Of a stretch of 64,000 nucleotides of DNA, positions 54,745 through 64,000 are shown piece after piece (positions within the stretch are counted from its first letter, which is position 1; each line of letters begins with the position of its first letter). Made by a program: the position numbers and the translations under genes. The stretch spans positions 26,307,411 through 26,371,410 of the forward strand of contig OY482853.1 in the NCBI GenBank assembly GCA_960531495.1, in the 5' to 3' direction. Below the pieces are notes generated by a model that saw only the letters and a program-made list of their open reading frames with translations, did not search any database and had not been told where the DNA came from. The stretch comes from Zeus faber. Its lineage: Eukaryota; Chordata; Actinopteri; Zeiformes; Zeidae.

Positions 54745-55973
54745 CTGCATGGTTTTGCTGATGCTGAGGTTAAGCTTCACGCTGCGTTGAGGCTTCCATC
54801 AGTTCAAGGTGAGCATAGGTTGCTCTTAATGTTTCAAAGGCTCGAGAAAGACTGCTCACATGCGTATGTAGAGCCAAACATGGTCAATACGGCAATACTC
54901 ACACGCTGCATTGCGTGGTATGCGACGGGAAGCTCGTTCCAAGTTTTAAGAATCAGCTGGTATTCAGGTTGAAGTTTTTTCATTTCTGTCCACTTGCGTT
55001 CACTTGCCAGCTCTACTCGCCATCACGCGAGCAGAGTCTTTCCAACTCTCCATTCAGTGACTTGAACTGACTCACCCACATGTCTGAAGCCTTCAGGTCA
55101 GCAACTTCCAGCTCCAAGTCTCTGATGCAGACCCTGGGGATGCATGTCAGGTCGGCTTTGTCCGCTGCACACTCGCGTGGTTGAGTGATGAATTTAAAAA
55201 GAATAGAGCGCTCACAAAATTCTCTAAACCAGCTTTGAATGACTGCAGGAGTTTGGACATAAAGCCAGTTGGCTGCTGGAGATCAAAATGTTGAGTGGGG
55301 TCACTTGCTAAGCACGCACCTCTAAATTTTCGCAGTCTTTCAAAGTGTAGGTGACGGCCTGTTGAAGGGATAAGACTGTGTTTCCTGTGCCTTGCATTTT
55401 CACATTGAGCTGGTTCAGATGTCCAGTCATGTCCAGGAGATAGTGAAACTGCAGGAGCCACTCGGTGTAAGCGAGCTCAAGATGCTCGACGCCTTTCATT
55501 TAGAGAAAAGTCCGGATTTCACCCAGGCAAGCCACAAAACAGCTGAGCACCTTCCCCCTTGACAACCTACGCACATTGCTGTGTAAAAGCAGACTGGTGC
55601 AGAATGCAATGAACACTTAATGTTCACGAGGAAGTGATGCAGTTCGATGCAGCTAGCTACTAGCTGGCTATCTGACGAAAAGGAGGGAAGTTTATTTATT
55701 GACCTTACAACGACCCATGACGTACCGCATTATCCAATGAAAATTTAGTTTTGGTGCAGACGGATTCAAATAAATCAGAATATTTAATATTTTGAGTTTT
55801 ATTTTCAGAATTGTAATTTCTCTTACTTGTTTTACTTTAAAATAGCACAGAATAATTATTTATTACTTGTTAATCGTGATGAAAGAATTTTACCTCAAAA
55901 TTGTCTGCGAGCCACATACCATCATCGAAAGAGCCATTATTGGCTGGTGAGCCATGGGTTCCCGACCCCTGCG
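54745..55973 (-). mobile_element. hAT element remnant (GTF2IRD2/ZBED-type)
   Basis: The minus strand reads decayed transposase: 'TGHLNQLNVKMQGTGN' (about 55410), 'RDLELEVADLKASDMWV' (about 55100), 'KKLQPEYQLILKTWNELP' (about 54950) and the hAT dimerisation block 'MFGSTYACEQSFSSL' (about 54870), with stops between. The upstream end (55957-55972) is ggttcccgacccctg, the reverse of a CAGGGGTCGGGAACC hAT terminus. The matching opposite terminus was not found, so the 3' end is probably lost. It belongs to a different subfamily from the hAT at 28065-29722, judged by terminus. Confidence 0.68.
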
Positions 55974-56556
55974 TTAGGGTAAGATCTAGCTGATAGCAGT
56001 TTGTTTTTGAGATTCAAGCATTTGTTGAGAAGGTGTAGGCCACATACACAACCATTGTTGAGTGTTCAACTCCGAACTCTAGCTCCAGCTCAAAATGTTC
56101 ACACGTTTTAATCTCAGTAATATTTTTGGAGGTATTTTGCATAGTTAATTATTTTGGATGTACTTCCTCATTCACTTCCTTGGTTGACCAATGTCAACAA
56201 CTTCTGGAAAGAGGAACTTGTGCTGTTTAGTGATCGTTCACTTGTTCACTATTCATCCAAATTATATCTATCTTTATTTGACAAGTATTTGGAAAATACC
56301 TATGAATAAATAATGCATAAATGCATAAATAATGTCACTCTGCTCCTCCAACGCAATTTGTATGCCAACACCACCATTTATTTGTGATTGAACGTTAACA
56401 GTAATATGGTCACAACAGCGTGATATCTTACACCACTGTCACAGTATGAAACTGAAATGATATCACTGTAACCAATATCAAAGAACATCTTTGATACTAA
56501 GTCATGTGTAATACTTGATAATAGTTAAGTACCCATCTGCAATGCTTATCTATGAC

Positions 56557-58132
56557 TTAGATGCAGTTGTTGTCAAACAGCTCCCCTACTGGCTTATTGG
56601 TGAACCTCTTGAGGAACTTGCCCAGCCCGTCCAGAGAGTGTCTCTCCACACAGTTGTCCTTGGTGTTCCTGGCCGAGCCGCCCCCGCTCTGGACGGGCTT
56701 GCCGTTGTTGTCCACACAGCAGAATGCGTTCCACAGGTAGTCAGGGACGTTCACCCTCTTGGTCTGGTTCTTGCCGATCCAGTTGTGTGCCGACGGGATG
56801 GCGCCGACCAGAACGTAGGCCTTGGAGCACTTGGCGCGGAACAGATCGGTGAGCTCGGCCTCGTACATCCTCCAGGCGTTCTGGTTCAGCTTGGTGTTCT
56901 GTGGGACCACGTTGGTCAGGGTGAAGGTGGCATTAGAGCTCGGGACTGCAAGAAGGACAGAGGGGGAAGAGTGGTAAATAAATAGACACAGGATTAGTTA
57001 TTTAAGATGTATAGGTAATGACATTGCCATTAGATGGACGTGGCTAAGATGTGACAGGAGGGTAGGGTGGAGAAGAGGAAGTGAAGGTTCATGTAGGGAC
57101 CTGCATGGTGTCCATTGGGGTTGAGGTGTCCACGGTCGAAGCCAGAGTTTTTGTAGTCCTCGTTGAGGGCCTGTCTCTCCCCCTGGTAGACTCCAGGGTG
57201 GTCTTTCCCCAACTTTTCGCCGGTCTTCATCCCTGCTTGCCAGGAAGAGTTCACCAACTGCACAGGGACATGATGATACGGATCCTCGTATCCAAAACAC
57301 CCAGATAAAGAAAAGGAAATCTAGGCAGAAGATCTTTCATAGCCAACCTGAGGCTCAACAAACCAACGCTTCTCTCTGCCTCCGCCGTTGCTGGGCTGGA
57401 AGTGATAGGCTGAGTAGACAGCGATACGGTGGTGGGTGTCGTACAGAGTGGCAAAGTGGTACCTAGGTGCACGCAGATAGGAGAGTAATGTTAATAGTTA
57501 ATAGTAGCAGCTGTGCATCCCTTGACAGGATACTCATTTTGTCTTGAATTGGAAATATTTACATGTACTACCAGCATTAGATGGCAAAACCTCTTTCTAT
57601 CTTCTGATGTACCTTCCGACATTTAGTTTGTGTATACAATAAACAGTGCAGGGGAGGGCTAAATCACTCAAACACCCTATGAAAATGGAGTCTAACGTTG
57701 AGGTAGCAATTTAGTTCAATTCAGCTATAAAAGAGGTCTGACAATTGCCGTTTTGAGTGCGGTCAGTCCAACAAAATTCAGTGTTTGAACATCCAGAAAG
57801 TAGATTAGTTAGTAGTAGTAGAAAAACATGTTACCTATTGACAAAGCGCTGGCAGATGCGGGCTGCATCAGGGGTGGCCTCCCCCCAAATCGGCACCATG
57901 CCTCGGTAGAAGAACTCCATGCACTGTGGCTGAAAATGGAGAGAGAAATTGTGCCCATTGTGGCCACAAAACACTTTAAGCCTCAGATCTCATTTGGGGT
58001 TAACCAATGCACAGGGGTAAAAGTGTTTACCAAGCGGGTTTCAAGGCAACTCACCTTGAAGCTGGTCACAACGTCAGCGCTGATGAGAGAGAGGAGGGAG
58101 AAAAGAGAAACCAGAGCTACTGCGATCTGCAT
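56557..58132 (-). CDS. ENDOD1-like secreted DNA/RNA non-specific endonuclease
   Basis: Five exons: 58055-58132, 57835-57929, 57348-57462, 57101-57257, 56557-56945. They give 277 aa in phase with GT-AG junctions. A signal peptide (MQIAVALVSLFSLLSLISA) is followed by an NUC (DNA/RNA non-specific endonuclease) fold. The fold carries RYHFATLYDTHHRIAVYSAY (residues about 57-77), the catalytic DRGH at 137-140 with HLNPNGHHAG after it, and the metal-ligand region NVVPQNTKLNQNAW. Layout and length match fish endonuclease domain-containing 1 protein-like genes, which often occur as tandem families. It is probably secreted and active on nucleic acid, though activity is inferred. A near-identical but broken copy lies at 60486-62046. 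Confidence 0.9.
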
Positions 58133-58454
58133 CTCGCTAGAAGACAGGTGTACTGTTATTCCCTTCTGCTGGGTGGGAAAGGAAAGGAAACAAAAGAGAG
58201 AGGAGAAGTGGGAGGAGAGAAAAGGAAAGGGTAGTATATGGTATTCAAGGAAAACTCATATAACAAATGCATATATTTCAGTTTTTGCATGGTGTGAAGG
58301 AGCAATAACAAGATTAATTGTGTGTTTCTGTGTGTGCTCACCTGGAGACCTGTCCACCTCCACGGAAAGCTTAGGACAGATCTGGCCTTTTTAAACACAA
58401 CTTTGCCTCACCGTTCACCTGCTTTTCCCTCCCTCCCTCCCTCTCTCCCTCTCT

Positions 58455-58702
58455 CTTCAGTAAATTAGTACTTCCTCATTCAATTCCTTGGTTGACCAGT
58501 GCCAACAACTTCCAGAAAGAGGAACTTGTTGTGCTGTTTAGTCATTGTTCACTTGTTCGCTATTCATCCAAATTATATCTCTCTTTATTCGACAATTTTT
58601 TTTTAAATACCTATGAATAAATAATGCATAAATGCATAAATTATGTCACTCTGAGCGGTAAGTTAATAGACACAGGATTAATTATTTTAGATGTATAGGT
58701 AA
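58455..58702 (-). pseudogene. Gutted third endod1 copy (3' flank joined to intron 4)
   Basis: Sequence 58455-58640 matches the flank beyond the endod1 stop (56160-56345 and 60085-60265). It then jumps at 'gtcactctg|agcggtaagt' to sequence matching endod1 intron 4 (56969-57025). The last exon that should lie between is deleted. No coding sequence is left. Confidence 0.7.
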
Positions 58703-58817
58703 TGACAGCTTCTGGTGGAGATGGAGAAGTCCCTGGAGAAGGGTCAGGTCGTCGACATCATTATTCCTGTCCAGCAGTAAACTGTTCCTGACTGCCAAAA
58801 TATATATGTAGCCAAAA
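58703..58817 (+). pseudogene. Fragment of the last exon and 3' UTR of a creatine kinase gene
   Basis: It reads [14 protein letters not shown], a few changed residues, IPVQQ and a stop, then 'actgttcctgactgccaaaa'. It matches ckm 50806-50916. The poly(A) signal AATAAA of ckm is AATATA here. Only the last ~25 codons are present, with no upstream exon. The sequence continues to match ckm 3' flank after the SINE (from about 59254). Confidence 0.85.
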
Positions 58818-59253
58818 CACTGCTGCCTCACAGCAAGAAGGTCCTGGGTTCGATTCTCACCTAGGGCACTGTTGACACCGTGCTCCGGCAGGTTATCTCC
58901 CAATTATGGTCCTTTCTGTGTGGAGTTTGCATGTTCTCCCCGTGCTCACATGGGGTTTCCACCATGTAACGTCAGTAAGGACTCTCACCAAAAACATGTA
59001 CAATATCCTCGTCTGACCAGCGATGGCCATTTGGAACCAGGACCTCGGGTGTGTCGTTGTATGCTGCCCACTGCTCCTGGCTGCCCCCGGGAGGACGGAT
59101 AAGCCAGGATGGGTCAGATCCAGAGGACTCATTTCACCAGCCACCATTTCAAGCATGTGTGTGTGTGTGTGTTTGACGCCGTCACTGCATGAATGCATGT
59201 GTTGTGGTTGCGCTGTGTGACAATTAAAGATTCTTCTTCTTAAAAAAAAAAAG
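58818..59253 (+). repeat. tRNA-type SINE copy 3, inserted in the ckm 3'-flank copy
   Basis: It starts 'cactgctgcctcacagca', has the B-box-like GGTTCGATTCT (58847-58857), and ends with 'ttcttcttaaaaaaaaaaa'. It interrupts the sequence 'gtagccaaaa|tatagt' that is continuous downstream of ckm (50905-50920), so it inserted after that flank was copied. Confidence 0.75.
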
Positions 59254-59720
59254 ATAGTTTATCCTTATGATCCCCTTTTGTTATTGTTTGACAATTTCTT
59301 TCAAAAGATTTTGGTCTAAAACTATCTGGAACAGAACAATGACAGAAGCTACGAACACGGTTGACATCTCTTTGAACCAGTATGTCGCAAAGATCTGGCC
59401 GTTCAACTTTCATCCAAATCATCCACATACGGAGCAGATATTAGTGAAAAACCGACCAAATTTGACTCCAAGTATCCAGGTGGTCTAGCGTCTCCGACAC
59501 ACCAACGTTCGAAAAATAATGGAACGAGATGAGGTTTAAAGTCTGACGCTTTATGACGTCATCATACCATGTCCAGTGGGAGACTGTCGCTCCGTAGTGG
59601 TTAGAAGTTCAGACTAGGCATGTTTGTGTTTATTAACCTTCTTACCGGTTATATGTCTGTGGATCTATTAGATTGATATTTTTTATCTCTTTGGTCCCCA
59701 CGACTTTGCCCGATTCATGA
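59254..59720 (+). repeat. Copied ckm 3' flank, right part
   Basis: Matches 50920-51330 block by block ('ttgttattgtttgacaatt', 'aactatctggaacagaaca', 'gtcca/gtacagtgggagact'). It carries an extra ~40-bp stretch (around 'gtatgtcgcaaagatctgg') that the ckm-side copy lacks. Confidence 0.75.
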
Positions 59721-60485
59721 AAAAACACAAAAAAACTTTAGTCCACCACGTCGAGTCGAGTCTCTGTGAAAGAGTGATGAGTTCATGTACCAGGAATGCA
59801 TCGGAAAAATAGAACCCCTGAAATTGTAATTAGTCATAGAAATACACCAATGTTTTTTGTGTTTCATGGAAATGTAACTGGCAGTTTTGCCTACCACACA
59901 CCATCCAAATGACGTTTTCGGGGCCCGCCGGCACAGAGAGCATTTGTTGAGAAGGTGTACGCCACATATACAACCATTGTTGAGTGTTCATCTCCCCACT
60001 CTAGGTAGCTTCAGCTCAAAAAGTTCACACGCTTTCATCTCAGTAATATTTTTGGAGGTATTTTGCATAGATTATTATTTTGTAAGTACTTCCTCATTCA
60101 TTTCCTTGGTTGACCAATGTCAACAACTTCTGGAAAGAGGACCTAACTGTGCTCTTTAGTCATCGTTCAATTGTTAGCTATTCATCCAAATTATTTCTAT
60201 CTTTATTTGACAAGTATTTGGAAAATACCTATGAATAAATAATGCATAAATGCATAAATAATGTCACTCTGCTCCTCCAACGCAATTTGTATGCCAACAC
60301 CACCATTTATTTGTGATTGAATGTTAACAGTAATATGGTCACAACAGCGTGATATCTTACACCACTGTCACAGTATGAAACTGAAATGTTATCACTGTAA
60401 CCAATATCAAAGAACATGTTTGATTCTAAGTCATGTGTAATACGTGATAATAATTAAGGACCTATCTGCAACACTTATCAACCAA

Positions 60486-62046
60486 TTAGATGCGGTTGTT
60501 GTAAAACAGCTCCCCTACTGGCTTATTGGTGAACTTCTTGAGGAACTTGCCCAGCCCGTCCAGAGAGTGTCCCTTCACCAAGTTTTTCTTGGTGTTCCTG
60601 GCCAAGCCGCCCCCGCTCTGGACGGGCTTGCCGTTGTTGTCCACGCAGCAGTATGCATTCCACAGCTAGTCAGGGACGTTCACCCTCTTGGTCTGGCTCT
60701 TGCCGATCCAGTTGTGTGCCCACGGACCGACCAGAACGTAGGCCTTGGAGCACTTGGCGCGGAACAGGTTAGCGAGCTCGGCCTCGTACATCCTCCAGAC
60801 GTTCTGGTTCAGCTTGGCATTCTGTGGGACCACGTTGGTCAGGGTGAAGGTGGCACTACGGTTCGGGACTGCAAGAAAAACAGAGGGGGAAGAGCGGTAA
60901 ATAAATAGACACAGGATTAGTTATTTAAGATGTATAGGTAACGACATTGCCATTAGATGGACGTGGATAAGACGTGACAGGAGGGTAGGGTGGAGAAGAG
61001 GAAGTGAAGGTTCATGTAGGGACCTGCATGGTGTCCATTGGGGTTGAGGTGTCCACGGTCGAAGCCAAAGTTTTTGTAGTCCTCGTCGGGGCCTGTCTCT
61101 CCCCCTGGTAGACTCCAGGGTGGTCTTTCCCCAACTTTTCGCCGGTCTTCATCCCTGCTTGCCAGGACGAGTTCACCAACTGCACAGGGACATGATGATA
61201 CGGATCCTCGTATCCAAAACACCCAGATAAAGAAAAGGAAATCTAGGCAGAAGATCTTTCATAGCCAACCTGAGGCTCAACAAACCAGCGCTTCTCTCTG
61301 CCTCCGCCGTTGCTGGGCTGGAAGTGATAGGCTGAGTAGACAGCGATACGGTGGTGGGGGTCGTACAGAGTGGCAAAGTGGTACCTAGGTGCACGCAGAT
61401 AGGGGAGTAATGTTAATAGTTAGTAGTAGCAGCTGTGCATCCCTTGACAGGATACTCATTTTGTCTTGAATTGGAAATATTTACATGTACTACCAGCATT
61501 AGATGGCAAAACCTCTTTCTATCTTCTGATGCGCCTTCCGACATTTCGTTTGTATATACAATAAACAGTACAGGGGAGGGCAAAATCACTCAAACACCCT
61601 ATGAAAATGGAGTCTAACGTTGAGGTAACAATTTAGTTCAATTCAGCTATAAAAGAGGTCTGACAATTGTCGTTTTCAGTGCGGTCAGTCCAACAAAATT
61701 CAGTGTTTGAACATCCAGAAAGTAGATTAGTTAGTAGTAGTAGAAAAACAGGTTACCTATTGACAAAGCGCTGGCAGATGCGGCTACATCAGGGGTGGCC
61801 GCCCCCCACTTCGGTAGAAGTACTCCATGCACTCTGGCACATCCTGAAAATGGAGAAAGAAATTGTGCCCATTGTGGCCACAAAACACTTTAAGCCTCAG
61901 CTCTCATTTGGGGTTAACCAATGCACAGGGGTAAAAATGTTTACCAAGCGGGTTTCAAGGCAACTCACCTTGAAGCGGGTCACAACGTCAGCGCTGATGA
62001 GAGAGAGGAGGGAGAAAAGAGAAACCAGAGCTACTGAGATCTGCAT
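60486..62046 (-). pseudogene. Broken tandem copy of the ENDOD1-like gene
   Basis: All five exon positions can be found (start 62044-62046, MQISVALVSLFSLL; stop near 60486), but the frame is ruined. Exon 2 lost bases around 61790-61815, including a 1-base loss and a missing stretch that encodes GMVPIW in the intact copy. Exon 4 has a 1-base deletion near 61088 just before the DRGH region. Exon 5 has TAC changed to TAG at 60666-60668 (tyrosine of PDYLW) and a 6-base in-frame loss near 60725. Splice sites are largely kept. This is recent decay, because identity to the intact copy is high elsewhere. Confidence 0.88.
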
Positions 62047-62133
62047 CTCGCTAGAAGACAGGTGTACTGTTATTCCCTTCTGCTGGGTGGGAAAGGAAAG
62101 GAAACAAAAGAGAGGGAAGAAGCGGGAGTAATA

Positions 62134-63646
62134 CACTACTCACAAAAAGTTAGGGATATTTGGCTTTCGGGTAAAATTTATGGAAAATGTAAAAAGTTCA
62201 CGCTACAGTGATATTATATCATGAAAGTAGGGCATTTACTGTAAGTAGAAGCATGCAATGGTGATTTCCTCATCTCAAACAATTTATTGAAACAAAAGCC
62301 AACAACAGTGGTGGGTTTACCACAACAAAAAATGTCAATGTCTCAATAACTTGTCATGTGCCCTTGAGCATCAATTACAGCTTGACAACGACGTCTCATG
62401 CTGTTAACAAGTCGACTTATTGTCTGCTGAGGCCTGGCACCCCACTCTTCTTGAAGAGTGATCCTCAGGTCATTGAGGTTCTGGGGTACAGAGTTACGAG
62501 CCTCTACACGATGACTCAGTTGATCCCATAGGTTTCCTATGGGATTCAGGTCTGGAGAAAGTGCAGGCCACTCCATTTGAGGTACCCCAGTCTCCAGCAG
62601 CCGATCCCTAATGATGCGACCTCGATGAGCTGGAGCATTGTTGGTCATGAAGAAATGAAATGAGGCCTGTGTTGTTCATGCAGGGGCACAATGACTGGAT
62701 TAATGATGTTATTCAGGTAGTATGGGCTTGTCACTGTACCATTCACAAAGTGTAGGGCAGTTCTGTATTGACTAGATACACCTTTCCACACTGTAACACC
62801 ACCACCACCAAAGGCTCGTCTGGTGACAACAGTGGCTGATGCATAGCGCGCTCCTTGACGTCTCCAACATCGTTGGCGGCCATAATTTCTGCTCAATGTG
62901 AATCGACTTTCATCAGAGAACAGCACTGAGGCCCACTGGTCCCTCATCCAGCGTAAATGCTCCCTGGCCCGTGCAAGACAATGATGCCTGTGCCTGGTGG
63001 TGTGGTCAGGTACCCTTGTAGTTTCAAATGGTTTCGAATGGTCTGACGTGACACTTGGGTGCCTCTCACCTCCCTTAAATGTGCCTGGAGTTGAGTGGCA
63101 TTCATCATCCGGTTCCGCAGGGCACTGTTCATAATGAAGCGGTCATCAGTCTGGGATGTGGCCAAAGGACGTCCACTTCTATGCCTTTCTGTGACTCTTC
63201 CAGTCTCTCTGTATCTCTGTTGCAACCTGCTGATGACACTCTGTGGCACTCTAAGCTCAGTGGCCACTTCCCTCTGAGAACATCCTGTTTGAAGCCTCGC
63301 AATGGCGAGGTACTGTTGATCAATTGTTAGGTGTCGTCTTGGTCTCACGATGTCAAAATGTGAACAGCATGATGAAGAGGACTGTTTAAATACCAGTTCT
63401 AATTGAACCAGGAAATGTATTGTTCGATTCATGGATCAAACACCTGTTGTGAATTTTGCTGTTCAGCTCCTTGTTAGAGAACAGCAAGTTGTGCAAAAAG
63501 TACTGAAACATTGAACAGTTGGACATGTGCATTCAAAAGTTTAGAGAAGGTCAAATTAAGCTCACCTGTAAAGGTTAAAGTGCATTTTAGATTCATCCTG
63601 AAATTTCACCCGAAAGCCAAATATCCCTAACTTTTTGTGAGTAGTG
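62134..63646 (-). mobile_element. Tc1/mariner-family transposon, 1.5 kb
   Basis: Inverted ends of at least 40 bp (CACTACTCACAAAAAG... and its reverse complement) are flanked by TA dinucleotides (62132-62133 and 63647-63648), the standard target duplication. The minus strand carries the transposase in three frames. 63432-62944 has paired helix-turn-helix DNA-binding sequence ('GCSQREVATELRVPQSVISR', 'ERHRSGRPLATSQ'), 62947-62645 has the first catalytic block ('VLFSDESRF'), and 62648-62343 has the C-terminal block. Confidence 0.93.
62343..63432 (-). pseudogene. Tc1-like transposase, frameshifted and catalytically dead
   Basis: Three overlapping frames cover the whole protein, with frame changes near 62945 and 62646. 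Of the DDE triad only the first aspartate is intact (FSDES). The second block reads [10 protein letters not shown], with asparagine where the family has aspartate, and the third reads DLNPIGNLWDQL, with glycine where the family has the acidic residue. The copy cannot move itself, although its ends remain well matched and could still be mobilised in trans. Confidence 0.85.
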
Positions 63647-63659
63647 TATGTAGCCAAAA

Positions 63660-64000
63660 CACTGCAAGAAGGTCCTGGGTTCGATTCTCATCTAGGGCAC
63701 TGTTGACACCGTGCTCCGGCAGGTTATCTCCCAATTATGGTCCTTTCTGTGTGGAGTTTGCATGTTCTCCCCGTGCTCACATGGGGTTTCCACCATGTAA
63801 CGTCAGTAAGGACTCTCACCAAAAACATGTACAATATCCTCGTCTGACCAGCGATGGCCATTTGGAACCAGGTCCTCGGGTGTGTCGTTGTATGCTGCCC
63901 ACTGCTCCTGGCTGCCCCCGGGAGGACGGATAAGCCAGGATGGGTCAGATCCAGAGGACTCATTTCACCAGCCACCATTTGAAGCATGTGTGTGTGTGTG
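63660..64000 (+). repeat. tRNA-type SINE copy 4 (runs off the window)
   Basis: Same start as copy 3 ('gtagccaaaa|cactgc'), so it is the duplicate of that insertion and not an independent event. An internal deletion removes 'tgcctcacag' near its 5' end. It continues past 64000. Confidence 0.75.

Larger units (their letters stand above)
56018..59939. repeat. Tandem duplication unit A (~3.9 kb)
   Basis: This unit begins at 'gcatttgttgagaaggtg', the same phrase that opens unit B at 59940. It contains the intact endod1-like gene, a third, gutted endod1 flank (58455-58702), the ckm tail fragment, a SINE and ckm 3'-flank sequence. Long stretches are nearly identical to unit B. Confidence 0.8.
59940..64000. 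repeat. Tandem duplication unit B (continues past the window)
   Basis: Nearly identical to unit A from 'gcatttgttgagaaggtg' onward. The stretch matching A 58219-58806 is missing and a Tc1-like transposon stands in its place (62134-63646). After the transposon the sequence resumes at 'tgtagccaaaacactg', matching A 58807. Confidence 0.8.

Noticed and set aside
56515-56985. Plus-strand frame of 156 aa, and its twin at 60444-60908
   Set aside because: Antisense of the last endod1 exon; codon pattern and homology support the minus strand.
58703-58817. Second functional creatine kinase gene
   Set aside because: Only the end of the last exon is present; no upstream exons and the poly(A) signal is altered.

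Overview
This is a stretch of vertebrate genome, almost certainly from a teleost (probably percomorph) fish. The genes are split by GT-AG introns, long (CA)n and (TA)n microsatellites are frequent, and the mobile elements (DIRS-like, L2-like LINE, GTF2IRD2-type hAT, Tc1/mariner, tRNA-type SINE) are those usual in fish. I joined exons by splice consensus plus reading phase. Each complete gene gives an uninterrupted frame of the length expected for its family.

Layout. 1-5.4 kb is repeat: a SINE tail, a ~54-bp tandem array and a decayed DIRS-like retroelement bounded by inverted terminal repeats. 5.8-6.1 kb (+) holds the last two exons of nudt8. 7.2-13.3 kb (-) is a complete 13-exon mfrp (TM-CUB-LDLa-CUB-LDLa-Frizzled). 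14.5-21.6 kb (+) is a complete 19-exon complement factor B/C2 gene, divergent from mfrp. 22.3-34.5 kb (-) is a complete 17-exon pnkp whose introns carry a hAT element, a DIRS/LINE mosaic, a Tc1 fragment and large microsatellites. 37.5-45.0 kb (+) is a complete 11-exon tcaf (FAM115) gene, and 48.4-50.9 kb (+) is a complete muscle creatine kinase (ckm, 381 aa). 51.5-56 kb is repeat (LINE, SINE, hAT). 56.0-64.0 kb is a ~3.9-kb tandem duplication: an intact ENDOD1-like nuclease gene (-), a remnant of ckm's last exon and 3' flank split by a SINE, and a second, broken endod1 copy hit by a Tc1/mariner element.

The genes do not form one pathway. They cover CoA metabolism (nudt8), the eye and retinal epithelium (mfrp), innate immunity (cfb), DNA end repair (pnkp), TRP-channel trafficking or M60 peptidase-like function (tcaf), muscle energy buffering (ckm) and a secreted nuclease (endod1-like). 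I saw no wholly new gene system. The most informative parts are structural: the endod1/ckm-tail duplication, the DIRS-like element with inverted repeats, a nested palindrome in a tcaf intron, a CA-bounded ~200-bp unit shared by pnkp and tcaf introns, and a splice donor formed by a (GT)n tract in pnkp.
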